64,000 nt of DNA from contig NZ_JAZARE010000005.1 of NCBI RefSeq assembly GCF_036231905.1, forward strand, positions 248,001 through 312,000. The letters run 5' to 3'. The DNA is from CAMLIZ01 sp036231905 (GTDB taxonomy: Bacteria > Pseudomonadota > Gammaproteobacteria > Burkholderiales > Burkholderiaceae_C). A model generated the notes under the pieces. The model was not told where the DNA came from, ran no database searches, and was given only the letters and a program-made list of their open reading frames with translations. This document shows positions 44,913-54,293 of this stretch, in pieces. Each line of letters begins with the position of its first letter. The stretch's first letter is position 1. Position numbers and translations under genes: made by a program.

Positions 44913-46439
44913 TCAGCGTGCGGTAACAGGCGCTTCAGCCCACCAGGCCGACAAATCGCGTTGCAGCTTTTTCAGGTCGGCCTCGCGGGTGTACATCATG
45001 TGGCCCGCCTCGTAGTAGTGGTGCGTGATGCGGCTGCGCACCTCGGGCGTGATGTCCAGCTGCGCGAGCGAATAGTCGCTGGCGCTGTAGGGCGTGCCCA
45101 GGTCGTAGTAGCCGCTGGCCACCAGCACGCGAAGGTGCGGGTTGCGGCGCAGCGCACGCGCCAGGTCGGCGCTGGTGCTGGCGAAGGCGTTGCCCTTGTC
45201 CTCGCCGCGGTTCCAGTTCCACTGCTTGTGCACGTCGAACGACAGGATCTCGTAGCGCCGGTCGGTCGGCAAGCCGAGCTCCGCGAAGTAGGCCTGCGCG
45301 GCCATGGTGTAGGGGCCGGCCAGGGCTTCGATGCCGGGATCGAACTCCCATTCGCGGCTGCGGCTGGCCGCCATCGGGCCGGTGACCCGCGCTTCCAGCC
45401 GGCCCACCATGCGGCCCTGGTCGCGCAGCAGCTCGAAGAAGAAGGTCTGGTCGCTGATGCGCAGGTTCTTTTCTTCCACCAGCGCGGGCTTCAGGCCGGT
45501 GAGCTCGGCCACACGGGCCACGATGCGGCGGCGCTCTTGTGCACCCAGCCGTGCGCCGGCGTGCAGGGCCTTGAGGTAGTCGTTGAGCACGAATTCCTCG
45601 GCGGCTGCGCGCGCGGCAGCGGGCGATTCGGCCTGGGGGCCCTGCAGCATGCCGTGGTACTGCGCCACGCAGGCAAAACCAGGCAGGAAGAGTTCATAGG
45701 GGAGATCGTTGCCAGGGGCGAACACCAGCGTCTGCAGGTCCATCGCGCAGGAGATCAGGATCAGGCCTGACAACGGCACGCCTTCGGTCTGCAGCTTGTC
45801 GGCCAGCGCGGCACCGCGCGTGGTGCCATAGCTCTCACCGGCCAGCAGCACCGGCGAGGCCCAGCGCTTGTGGCGGCTGAGCCAGTGGCGCACGGCTTCG
45901 GTGAGCGTGGCCACGTCGCCGTCCACGCTGAGCGCCTTCTTGCGCACGTCGTCGCTGGCGGCCACCGAATAGCCGGTGTGCGGCGGGTCCACGAACACCA
46001 GGTCGAAGTGCTCCAGCCAGGTCAAGGGGTTGTCCTGCACCGCATAGGGCGGGCGCGGCATGCTGCCGTCGTCCTCGATGCGCACGCGCTTGGGGCCGAG
46101 CGCCCCGAACTGCAGCCACACCGACGAAGAACCCGGCCCGCCGTTGAAGGCAAAACACACCGGCCGCTCGCCGGGCGTGGCGCCCTTGAGCAGGTAGGCG
46201 GTGGTGAAGATCGCACACTCCGCTTCGGCATGCGCACCCTCGATGCCGGCGGCATGCGTGGGCATGTAGGCGGCCGACACGGTGTAGTCCAAGGTACGGC
46301 CATCGGCCAGGCGCACGCTGGCGTCGTGCGTGACGGTGGCCTGCTGCAGCAGCCGGTCGACGAGCTCGCGCTGGCGCTTCCTGGCTTCTTCGGTGGCTGC
46401 GGGGGTGGCGTTCGCTTGTGGCGTCGTCGCTTCGCTCAT
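44913..46439 (-). CDS. S10 serine carboxypeptidase family protein
   Basis: A 508-residue alpha/beta-hydrolase of the S10 peptidase family. The oxyanion motif NGGPGSSSVW and the nucleophile elbow LLAGESYGTTRG with S203 are intact; the C-terminal GHMMY region supplies the likely catalytic His. There is no convincing signal peptide, so it may be cytoplasmic, unlike eukaryotic serine carboxypeptidases. ATG 46439 begins a short Ala/Thr-rich leader. It is divergent from the DUF3857 gene. Confidence 0.88.
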   Translation of the reverse strand: MSEATTPQANATPAATEEARKRQRELVDRLLQQATVTHDASVRLADGRTLDYTVSAAYMPTHAAGIEGAHAEAECAIFTTAYLLKGATPGERPVCFAFNGGPGSSSVWLQFGALGPKRVRIEDDGSMPRPPYAVQDNPLTWLEHFDLVFVDPPHTGYSVAASDDVRKKALSVDGDVATLTEAVRHWLSRHKRWASPVLLAGESYGTTRGAALADKLQTEGVPLSGLILISCAMDLQTLVFAPGNDLPYELFLPGFACVAQYHGMLQGPQAESPAAARAAAEEFVLNDYLKALHAGARLGAQERRRIVARVAELTGLKPALVEEKNLRISDQTFFFELLRDQGRMVGRLEARVTGPMAASRSREWEFDPGIEALAGPYTMAAQAYFAELGLPTDRRYEILSFDVHKQWNWNRGEDKGNAFASTSADLARALRRNPHLRVLVASGYYDLGTPYSASDYSLAQLDITPEVRSRITHHYYEAGHMMYTREADLKKLQRDLSAWWAEAPVTAR

Positions 46440-46605
46440 GGCCGTTGTCCTTGCGTGATGACAGTGACGGACGAGTGTAACGAGCGTGCAATCCGCACGC
46501 CCCGGCGCGGCAGTTTTCGAGCAGAGGCCGGAATACGTGGTTGACGCTCACTTCATCGCAGCGCCACAGCGAGTACCTTTGCAGGCGCGCACTGGAGTCA
46601 GCCGA

Positions 46606-49305
46606 ATGGTGGTGGCCGAAACCGCTTTTGTGAGGAACGCCCCGCTGCCCGGGTGGGCGCAGCCGCTGCCGTTGCCACCCGCCGAGCTGATCGCCGGCCG
46701 CCCGCCGGTGCTGGTGCACCTGGCCGACACGCAGCTGTGGGCGGGCGACACACCGGCCTACCTGGTGAACCGGGCCGAGCAGGTGGACGACGCGGGCGCC
46801 TTGAGCCAGATCGGCCAGATCGCGCTGCACTTCAACCCGGAGTACCAGCGCTTGCTGCTGCACCGTGTGGCCATCGTGCGCGAGGGCGCGGCGATCGACC
46901 ACACCAGCAACGTGCCGGTGCGCTTCCTGCAACGCGAGGCCGGGCTGGAGCAGGGCGTGGTGAGCGGCGTGACCACGGCCAGCATGGTGCTGCCCGATGT
47001 GCGCGTGGGCGACACGCTGCACCTCACGTACACCATCGAAGGCGAGAACCCGATCTTCAGTGGCCACTACGCCGGCTGGGCCGGTTGGGACCAGAGCCAC
47101 CCGGTGGTGCTGCGCCATGTGTCACTCACAGCACCCATGCAGCGACCCATCCGCTGGCAGTGGGTGGGCGACCGGCCAGGCGACCGGCCACTGCCGGTGG
47201 AAAGCGAGCACGGTGGCTTGCGGCGCCTGAGCTTCGAAGGCCGGCGCCTGCCCGGCGTGGCCTTCGAGCCCTACCTGCCGCGCGATGCCTATCCGCTGCG
47301 CTGGCTGCAGTTCAGCGAGTTCGGCAGCTGGGCCCAGGTGGCGGCCTGGGCGCGCGGCCTGTTCCCGGCCGATGCCCCGCTGCCCGCCGCGCTGGGGCCG
47401 GTGATGCAGCGGCTGCGCCAGCTGCCCACCCGCGAGGAGCAGGTGTCGCAGGCGCTGCAGTGGGTGCAAAACGAGATCCGCTACTACTCGGTGTCGCTGG
47501 GCGAAAGCTCGCACAAGCCGCACAGCCCCGCCGAGGTGGTGGCGCAACGCTATGGCGACTGCAAGGACAAGTCCTTCCTGCTGGCGCGCATGCTGCAGAG
47601 CCTGGGCATCGACGCCCACCCGGCCCTGGTGGCGGCGCAGACCCGGCAGGCGCCGCTGAAGCTGCTGCCCTCGCCCGAAGCCTTCGACCATGTGATCGTG
47701 CAGGTGCGCCTGAACGGGCGCGACTTCTACCTGGACGCCACACGGCTGGGCCAGAGCGGCCCGCTCGAACACATGGGCCAGGGCATGGAGGATGCGGCGG
47801 TGCTGGTGGTGGCGCCCGGGGTGACGCACCTGGCCCGTGTGCAGTCGCCCAACCGCGCGCAGCTGTTCGCCAACGAGCTGCATGAGCGCTATACGCTCGC
47901 ACGCCTGGGTGAGCCGGCGTTGCTGGAATCGGAACAGCACTGGTTCGGCCTGGGCGCTGAATCGCTGCGCGTCATGCTGGGCCGCATGGACCCGCAGCAG
48001 CTGGCGCACTGGGCCCTGGGCCGCTATGACCGGCGCCATCCCGGCCTCACGCTCGAAGGCCCGCCGCAGGTGGTGCATGACGCGCAGCTCAACCGCCTGA
48101 GCGTGATGGCGCGTTACCAGGTGCCCCGGCCGGCCACCGAGTCCGGCGGCGAATGGAGCCTGCGTTTCCTTGCGTCCAACCTGCAGGGCGCGTTTGTCAT
48201 CCCCGACACCCTGGCGCGCCAGCTGCCGCTGGCCGTGCCCTCCTTCCCGGGGCGCATGCATTACGTGGTCGAGGTGCGCTGGCCCGACAGCGTGAGCCAG
48301 GTGCTCACGCCCCAGACGGAGCGGCTGGACACGCCGCACTTCGACCTGCAGGTCACCCGCAGCATGCGCGGCCCGCGGGCGCGCGAGACGGTGTGGCTGC
48401 AGCCGCGTGTGGCCGCCGTGCCGGCCGCCGAACTGCCGCAGCTGCTGGAAGACATGCGGCGCATCGACGAGCTGGTGCACAGCCGTTTCACGGTGCTGCC
48501 GCAGGACGGCGGCGACACCGCTGCGGCCGCCCCGGCCAGCCTGCAGCAGCGCCTGGCCAGCCAGTTGCAGGCCCAGGCCGAGCGCAGCGGGCGCGCAATC
48601 GCCCGAGGCCATCTGCAGGCTGAGGACCTGGCGGATGCGCACTGCCTGCGCGCCGAGGCGCTGGCCGAGCTGGGCGACGGCGAGGCGGCCCTGCAGGACG
48701 CCGAAGCCGCGGTGCGCCTGGCGCCGGCGCTCGCACGCGCCTGGGCCTGCCGCGGCAAGGCCTTGTGGGCGCTGGGCCGTTTTGCGCCGGCGGATGCGGA
48801 CTTCAGCCGCGCCTTGCAACTCGACGGCGAGCCGTTCACCAGCTATCTACACCGCGGCCAGGCCCGCTTCTACCAGGGGCGCTTTGAACAAGCGGCCGAG
48901 GACTTTGCCCGTGCGGCTGCACAAGCTGGCGAAGAGGCCCAGCGGCTGCATGCGCTGGTGTGGCAGGGCTGGGCGCTCAAGCGCCTGGGCCAGGCGTTGC
49001 CCGCGCAGCTGCAGGCCGCCGCCGCACAAGGCCCGCACACCGCCTGGCCGCGCCCTGCCCTGGCGCTGCTGGCCGGCACCCTGAGCGCCGACGAGCTGCT
49101 GGCCCAAGCGGGCAATGCACAGGGCGATGCCCGCACGCTGGCGCTGGCGGAAGCCTGGTTCACCGTGGGCCAGCACCACCTGGCCCACGGTCAGGCGCAC
49201 CAGGCGCGCAACGCGTTTGAGAAGACGCGCGAAGCCGGCGTGATGCGCTACGCCGAACACGCCGCGGCGGGCTTCGAACTGCAGCGGCTGGCTGCAGTGC
49301 GCTGA
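46606..49305 (+). CDS. DUF3857/transglutaminase-like TPR protein
   Basis: An 899-residue protein. A DUF3857 region (about 20-250) precedes a transglutaminase-type core with C319 in YGDCKDKSFLLARML, H362 in FDHVIVQV and D377 in YLDAT, a complete catalytic triad. A DUF3858-like beta region follows, then TPR repeats from about residue 665 to the end. Most relatives are exported; no signal peptide is seen here from ATG 46606 (GGAG eight bases ahead) or from the longer frame at 46486. Its substrate is unknown. Confidence 0.85.
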   Translation: MVVAETAFVRNAPLPGWAQPLPLPPAELIAGRPPVLVHLADTQLWAGDTPAYLVNRAEQVDDAGALSQIGQIALHFNPEYQRLLLHRVAIVREGAAIDHTSNVPVRFLQREAGLEQGVVSGVTTASMVLPDVRVGDTLHLTYTIEGENPIFSGHYAGWAGWDQSHPVVLRHVSLTAPMQRPIRWQWVGDRPGDRPLPVESEHGGLRRLSFEGRRLPGVAFEPYLPRDAYPLRWLQFSEFGSWAQVAAWARGLFPADAPLPAALGPVMQRLRQLPTREEQVSQALQWVQNEIRYYSVSLGESSHKPHSPAEVVAQRYGDCKDKSFLLARMLQSLGIDAHPALVAAQTRQAPLKLLPSPEAFDHVIVQVRLNGRDFYLDATRLGQSGPLEHMGQGMEDAAVLVVAPGVTHLARVQSPNRAQLFANELHERYTLARLGEPALLESEQHWFGLGAESLRVMLGRMDPQQLAHWALGRYDRRHPGLTLEGPPQVVHDAQLNRLSVMARYQVPRPATESGGEWSLRFLASNLQGAFVIPDTLARQLPLAVPSFPGRMHYVVEVRWPDSVSQVLTPQTERLDTPHFDLQVTRSMRGPRARETVWLQPRVAAVPAAELPQLLEDMRRIDELVHSRFTVLPQDGGDTAAAAPASLQQRLASQLQAQAERSGRAIARGHLQAEDLADAHCLRAEALAELGDGEAALQDAEAAVRLAPALARAWACRGKALWALGRFAPADADFSRALQLDGEPFTSYLHRGQARFYQGRFEQAAEDFARAAAQAGEEAQRLHALVWQGWALKRLGQALPAQLQAAAAQGPHTAWPRPALALLAGTLSADELLAQAGNAQGDARTLALAEAWFTVGQHHLAHGQAHQARNAFEKTREAGVMRYAEHAAAGFELQRLAAVR

Positions 49306-49323
49306 AGCCCGCGCCGGGTTGAC

Positions 49324-50481
49324 TCAGCGCACGAAGCGCCCGTTGCGCCCCACCATCGTCAGCTCGATGAAGCGTGATGCATTGCGGCCCGGCTCGTGGA
49401 AGCCGATCTCGAAACCGCCCAGGTCCAGTTTCTTCAGGCCGTACACCGCATCGATGAAGGCCGCGCGGCTGAGCTTGGGGCCGGCGCGCTTGAGCGCCTC
49501 GGCAAACACCCGCGCATTGATGTAACCCTCCAGCGCCAGGTGCGACGGCTCCAGCCCCGCGCCCTGCGCGCGCCAGGCCTGGAGGAAGTCGCGTACCACC
49601 GGCACCACGCCGTTGGTGGGCAGCGGCACCACCTGGGTCATCGCGATGCCCACGCCGTCGTCCTTCAGTGCGTCCAGCGTGGCTGCGGTGCCCATCACCG
49701 ACAGCGCATACAGCGGCATGCCCTTGCTCTCGCGCCGGATCGCCTTCACGAACTGGATGGTGGGCTTGCCCGCCAGGCCGACGAACACCGCCTCGGGCTG
49801 GGCCTGGGCCACCTTGACGGCGGCCGCGTCGGCATCCGAAGCGTCGTTTTCCACCGTCACCGCGATCACCGCGGTCAACTTGCGCCGCGCGATCGCGCCC
49901 TGCGCGGCCTGCGCCACCTCGGCACCGAAGGAGTTGTGCTGCGACACGATGGCGATGCGCTTGATGCCCACGGTGGCCAGGTGCTCGATCAGGCGCTCGG
50001 TTTCCTCGGGGTAGCTGGCGCGGATGTTCATCACCTGCCGCATGCCGGCCGGCCGCGCCGAGGTGGCACCGGTGAGCGGCGTGAACAGTGGCATGTCGGT
50101 GGCCTTGAGCAGCGGCAGCACCGCCTCGATCATCGGCGTGCCCATGCAGCCGAACATCGCGAACATGCCGGGGTCGGCCATGAAGGACTTCATGTTGGCC
50201 AGCGACCGCTGCACGTTGTAGCCGTCGTCCTTGCCCACCAGCTCCAGCTGCCGTCCATGCACGCCGCCCGCGGCATTGATGGCCGCGAAGCACGCCTTGG
50301 CGCCCAGGTGCATTGCCTTGCCCAGCTCGGCCAGCGGGCCGCCCAGGTCCACCGACTGGCCGATGCGCACCGTGTCGCTGCCTTGCGCCATCGCGCGGCC
50401 GGCCAGGCCGCCGGCGGCCAACGCACTGGCTTGCGCCACGAAGGCGCGGCGGGAAATGCGGAATGCCGTGGAAGCTGCCAT
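49324..50481 (-). CDS. ABC transporter substrate-binding protein, LivJ-like
   Basis: A 385-residue periplasmic binding protein of the branched-chain amino-acid/amide family. It has a Tat-type signal (SRRAFVAQASALAAGGLAGRAMAQ, twin Arg), then IGQSVDLGGPLAELGKAMHLGAKACFAAINAAGGVHG and a GCMGTPMIEAVLPL stretch. No permease or ATPase gene is adjacent, so it is an orphan that may serve a transporter elsewhere. ATG 50481 gives the Tat signal; the longer frame does not add a better one. Confidence 0.88.
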   Translation of the reverse strand: MAASTAFRISRRAFVAQASALAAGGLAGRAMAQGSDTVRIGQSVDLGGPLAELGKAMHLGAKACFAAINAAGGVHGRQLELVGKDDGYNVQRSLANMKSFMADPGMFAMFGCMGTPMIEAVLPLLKATDMPLFTPLTGATSARPAGMRQVMNIRASYPEETERLIEHLATVGIKRIAIVSQHNSFGAEVAQAAQGAIARRKLTAVIAVTVENDASDADAAAVKVAQAQPEAVFVGLAGKPTIQFVKAIRRESKGMPLYALSVMGTAATLDALKDDGVGIAMTQVVPLPTNGVVPVVRDFLQAWRAQGAGLEPSHLALEGYINARVFAEALKRAGPKLSRAAFIDAVYGLKKLDLGGFEIGFHEPGRNASRFIELTMVGRNGRFVR

Positions 50482-50616
50482 GTCGTGTCCTGCAGTGGTG
50501 ACTGGCGGGCAGCTTAGGAAGCCGGTCACGCGAACATTGTCGTGAGGACGACAGAGGCGGGCTTCCCCGCATGGGGCATTCCCGGAGGGCGCCGCGGCCG
50601 TGGGCCGCAGTGCGAT

Positions 50617-51354
50617 TTACGTCACGCCCTGGAAGCCGCCGGAGCGCAAGGTGATGACCAGCGTGTCGCGATGCGCGCCCTCGCCCACCGGCTGGATCGG
50701 CGTGGTTTCATGCACCACGCGGGCATCGTCCAGCAGCAGCGTGGTCCACGGCTGGCTCATGGTGAAGCGCAGCCCCTGCGGGCCATCGGCCTCGAACACC
50801 CGCGTCTCGCCGCCCTTGACCTGATGGCGCTGCACCAGCAGCACGGCCACCAGGTCCACGCCGTCGCGGTGCGCGCCTTCGGGCGTGGGGCGGCCGATGC
50901 CGTCGGTGGTGTCGATGCGGAAGGGGTGCGCCTCCACATACCAGGGCTGAGCGCCCTTGAGCGCACTGGCCCGTTCGGCCAGCACACGCAGCAGGCGCGG
51001 CCACGCCGGCAAGGCCAGCATCGCGGGGTCCATCGGCTCGAACCAGCGCTCGATGCCGCCATGCAGGGCGTTGTATTCGATCGGCTGCCAGTGCGCGCGA
51101 TGCGGCACCTGCGTCACCTGCCCGCCGTCCACCACGAAGCAGGAATGCCGGCGCCGCCGATAACGCCCGCCGTCCTTCAGATGGGCATCGGGCGGCAGGT
51201 CGTTCCAGAACGGGCGCAACGCGTCGAGGTCGCCCCGCTGCAGGTCGAGCAGCTCACTCAGGCCGGCCGCATCCAGCACGGCATAACCGCGCTCGCGCAA
51301 TTGGGCGTCCGCTTCGGCGGGCGGGCTGATCGGGGGAGAAAGCAGCATCGACAT
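50617..51354 (-). CDS. 2-oxoglutarate-Fe(II) dioxygenase family protein
   Basis: A 245-residue protein resembling the 2OG-Fe_Oxy_2 (BsmA/IDO-like) family, which includes free amino-acid hydroxylases. The iron site HxD appears as HRDGVD, preceded by RPTPEGAHRDG; a second His lies in RVVHETTPI and the oxoglutarate Arg in HRDTLVITLR. Members hydroxylate Ile, Leu or Met; the substrate here is not determined. It lies 45 bases upstream (on this strand, downstream) of the EptA-like gene's stop and may be co-transcribed with it. Confidence 0.82.
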   Translation of the reverse strand: MSMLLSPPISPPAEADAQLRERGYAVLDAAGLSELLDLQRGDLDALRPFWNDLPPDAHLKDGGRYRRRRHSCFVVDGGQVTQVPHRAHWQPIEYNALHGGIERWFEPMDPAMLALPAWPRLLRVLAERASALKGAQPWYVEAHPFRIDTTDGIGRPTPEGAHRDGVDLVAVLLVQRHQVKGGETRVFEADGPQGLRFTMSQPWTTLLLDDARVVHETTPIQPVGEGAHRDTLVITLRSGGFQGVT

Positions 51355-51399
51355 GGCGGGCGCAGTAGGAAGGTGAGAGCGTGGGTGCGTTGGGCGGTT

Positions 51400-53118
51400 T
51401 CAGTGCCGGCAGGCGGCGGCCAGGTCCATCTTGGGCTCATAGACCTGCGTGCGCACGTCGAGCAGGCCGAGCACCGTGTGGAAGAGGTTGTCATGGTGCG
51501 CCGGTTGCGCGGCGCGTTCACGCAGGCAGCGCGGGTCCAGGCCGAAGCGCTGCGCATAACCGGCGGACAGCCACATCACCATCGGCACCCGCGTCTGCTC
51601 GCGCGGCGCAATCGCATACGGCAGGCCATGCAGGTAGAGGTTGTTCTCCCCCAGCGACTCGCCATGGTCCGACACATACAGCAGCACGCTGTCCAGCGTG
51701 TCGGCCTGGGCGCGCAGCTGCGCGACCAATTGCGCCAGCACATGGTCGGTGTAGAGGATGGCGTTGTCGTACGCGTTGACGATCTGGTCGCGCTTGCATT
51801 GGCGCAGGTCGGCGCTTTCGCAGGCGGGCTGGAAGCGCCGGTACGCCGACGGGTAGCGCTTGAAGTACGCCGGCCCGTGGTTGCCCAGCTGGTGCAGCAC
51901 CATGAGGTTGGGGCCGGTGGTGGTGGCGCGCAGGCGCTCGTCCAGCCCATGCAGCAGGATCTCGTCCAGGCAGCGTTCCCCGTCGCACAGCGCCGGATCG
52001 TCGGCCTTGCTCATCAGCTGCTGCGGCAGGCCCTCGCACACCCCCTTGCAGCCGGACTGGTTGTCGCGCCACAGCACGCCCACGCCGGCATGCTGCAGCA
52101 CATGCAGCAGCGATTCGCTGCCACGGATGCGGCTTTCGTCGTACTGGCGCCGGCCCCAGGGCGAGAACATGCAGGGCAGCGAGGTCTCGGTGTTGGTGCC
52201 GCAGCTGTCCACCAGCGGAAAGTTGATCAGGTCGGGCAGCGAAGCGAGCTCCGGCGTGGTCTGGCGCGCATAGCCGTTCAGGCCCCAGTTGGCCGCACGC
52301 GCCGTCTCGCCCACCACCAGCACCACCAGCAGCGGCCGCGGGTTCACCGCGCCTGCCCAGCGCGCGCCCAGCGTGGCGTCGGTGCCGATGGGCGTTCGGG
52401 GCCTGGCGGCCGCCTGGGTGTCGGTGCGCAGCACGCTGGCCAGCGACACCAGGTAGTTGCCCGGCGTGATGAGGTAACGCACCTCCTTCTGGTTGCGTAT
52501 CAGCGAAGACAGGTCCTGGAACACCAGCCACACCGCACCGGACGTGGCCAGCAGCGCCAGCAGCAGCGCACCGGCGCGCACCAGCGTGGCGCGCACCAGG
52601 CGATCGCGCTTGAGCCGCACCCGCCAGAGCACCAGCAGCGGCAGCCCGGCAAACAGCAGCAGCGTGGGCAGCACGCTCCAGCCCAGCAGCTCACGCGCCT
52701 CCTGCACGTCGGTGCGCAGCACGTTGCGCATCATCGACGGGTCCAGGAACACGCTGTACTTGCGCATGTAGTTCACCGCAAATGCCGTGGCGATGAACAG
52801 CAGCGCCAGCAGCGGCTTGGCGGTGTAGCGGTTGAGCAGCAGCAACAGCAGCAGCGCCTGCAGCCCGACCAGCCCCACCGCGCAGGCGGCTGCAAACAGC
52901 CAGGTGGCCGGGTCGTCCCAGGTGCGCCCGGCGAGCAGCGCGGCCCAGAAGCTGCCGTTGCAGGCGAGCGCGAAGAACAGGCTGGCCACCAGCGCCAGCG
53001 TTTCCACCCGCCACTGCGGGCGGGCAGACCACCAGCGGCCGCCAGAAGAAGACAGGAAGGAGGAGATCAAACCCGCAAGGGCCCCAGCGGCCCGTCCGAC
53101 ATGAAAGCCGGACAGCAT
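51400..53118 (-). CDS. eptA: Phosphoethanolamine transferase, EptA/MCR-like
   Basis: A 572-residue inner-membrane protein with about five N-terminal helices and a periplasmic sulfatase-like domain. The nucleophile is T310 in CGTNTETSLPCMFS; metal residues lie in GETARAANW, YVSDHGESLGE and HGLP. The Cys-rich stretch (GCKGVC, ALCDGERC) is typical of EptA/MCR enzymes. It would add phosphoethanolamine to lipid A and so could lower susceptibility to cationic peptides such as polymyxin. There is no two-component regulator next to it. Confidence 0.92.
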   Translation of the reverse strand: MLSGFHVGRAAGALAGLISSFLSSSGGRWWSARPQWRVETLALVASLFFALACNGSFWAALLAGRTWDDPATWLFAAACAVGLVGLQALLLLLLLNRYTAKPLLALLFIATAFAVNYMRKYSVFLDPSMMRNVLRTDVQEARELLGWSVLPTLLLFAGLPLLVLWRVRLKRDRLVRATLVRAGALLLALLATSGAVWLVFQDLSSLIRNQKEVRYLITPGNYLVSLASVLRTDTQAAARPRTPIGTDATLGARWAGAVNPRPLLVVLVVGETARAANWGLNGYARQTTPELASLPDLINFPLVDSCGTNTETSLPCMFSPWGRRQYDESRIRGSESLLHVLQHAGVGVLWRDNQSGCKGVCEGLPQQLMSKADDPALCDGERCLDEILLHGLDERLRATTTGPNLMVLHQLGNHGPAYFKRYPSAYRRFQPACESADLRQCKRDQIVNAYDNAILYTDHVLAQLVAQLRAQADTLDSVLLYVSDHGESLGENNLYLHGLPYAIAPREQTRVPMVMWLSAGYAQRFGLDPRCLRERAAQPAHHDNLFHTVLGLLDVRTQVYEPKMDLAAACRH

Positions 53119-53174
53119 ACCGTCCAGCGCCCGGGCCCGCGGGGGGTCGTAACGCCGTCCGGTGCGTGCGCTGG

Positions 53175-54185
53175 CTACGCCAGGCCGAACTCCGCCGCCA
53201 GCAACTCGTAGGAGCGGCGCCGCAGCGCGGGGTCATGGGCCCAGGTGACGATCACCAGCTCGTCGAGCTCGTAGCGGTCTGCCAGCGCCCGCAGCTTGTC
53301 GCCCACCTGGCGCGCGGTGCCCACGGCGGCGTCCTGGCGCAGGGCCTGCACCTGCGCCTGCTCGGCCGTATCCAGCGGGCGCGCCAGCGCCTCCTGCGGC
53401 GACGGCAGCGGCCCGAGCCGGCCACGCGCACGGTCCAGGCGCCAGCGCTCCCGGCTGGCAAAGGCGCGCCAGGCGGTGGCCTCGTCATCGGCCGCGAGCG
53501 CAAACACGCAGAAGGTGGCCTGCGGCTGCGCCAGGCGGTCGCTGGGCTTGAAGAGGGCGCGGTACAGCTCCAGCGCCGGCCCGGCGCCCTGCCCGTCGGC
53601 AAAGAAGTAGGCAAAGGCATAAGGCCAGCCGAGGCGGGCCGCCAGCTGGGCGCCGTAGTCGGAGCTGCCCAGCATCCACAGCGCCGGCATGCCGGGCCCG
53701 CGCGGATGGGCAGTGATGCCACGCGACGGATGCTCCGGCGGCAGCTCGCTGCCCTCCAGCCAGGCCTGCAGTTCCTGCACCTGCTGCGGGAAACGTTCGG
53801 CCGCATGGCGCGCGTTGGGGTTGAGCGCCTGCGCGGTGCGCATGTCCGAACCGGGAGCCCGGCCCACGCCCAGGTCCACCCGCCCGGGCGCCAGCGCCTC
53901 CAGCACGCGGAACTGCTCGGCCACCTTGAGCGCCGAATAGTGCGGCAGCATCACGCCGGCGCTGCCGATGCGGATGCGGCTCGTCTGCACCGCGATCGCG
54001 GCCAGCAGCACCTCCGGCGCACTGCCCACGATGGCGGGATGGCCGTGGTGCTCGCTCACCCAGAAGCGGTGGTAGCCCAGCGTGTCGCAATGGCGCGCCA
54101 GCGCCACGGTCTCGCGGATCGATTCGTCTTCGGCCCGCCCCGACAGGGCGGTGGATTGGTCCAGCACGGACAGGCGCAGCGTCAT
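53175..54185 (-). CDS. Luciferase-like flavin-dependent oxidoreductase
   Basis: A 336-residue member of the bacterial-luciferase-like (LLM) family, single-subunit type. Signatures are RFWVSEHHGHPAIVGSAPEVLLAAIA, IRIGSAGVMLPHYSALKVAEQF and RVDLGVGRAPGSD; the family uses FMNH2 or F420. ATG 54185 gives the usual N-terminus (MTLRLSVLDQSTA). A very long in-frame extension to 56162 reads antisense through the next gene and is not real. The substrate is unknown. Confidence 0.92.
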   Translation of the reverse strand: MTLRLSVLDQSTALSGRAEDESIRETVALARHCDTLGYHRFWVSEHHGHPAIVGSAPEVLLAAIAVQTSRIRIGSAGVMLPHYSALKVAEQFRVLEALAPGRVDLGVGRAPGSDMRTAQALNPNARHAAERFPQQVQELQAWLEGSELPPEHPSRGITAHPRGPGMPALWMLGSSDYGAQLAARLGWPYAFAYFFADGQGAGPALELYRALFKPSDRLAQPQATFCVFALAADDEATAWRAFASRERWRLDRARGRLGPLPSPQEALARPLDTAEQAQVQALRQDAAVGTARQVGDKLRALADRYELDELVIVTWAHDPALRRRSYELLAAEFGLA

Positions 54186-54293
54186 CGGCCGAGGATGGCA
54201 CAGGCGGCCCGGCCCATGCGCCAGCAGGGATGTGGCCCCTCGGCGCGGCGCGGCGACAATGCGCTTCTCTTCACGCGACTGCCCTGCCCGCCT

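Noticed and set aside
50542..53211. An 889-residue plus-strand frame
   Set aside because: It lies antisense to the dioxygenase and EptA-like genes, with a His/Arg/Gln-rich product and no domains.
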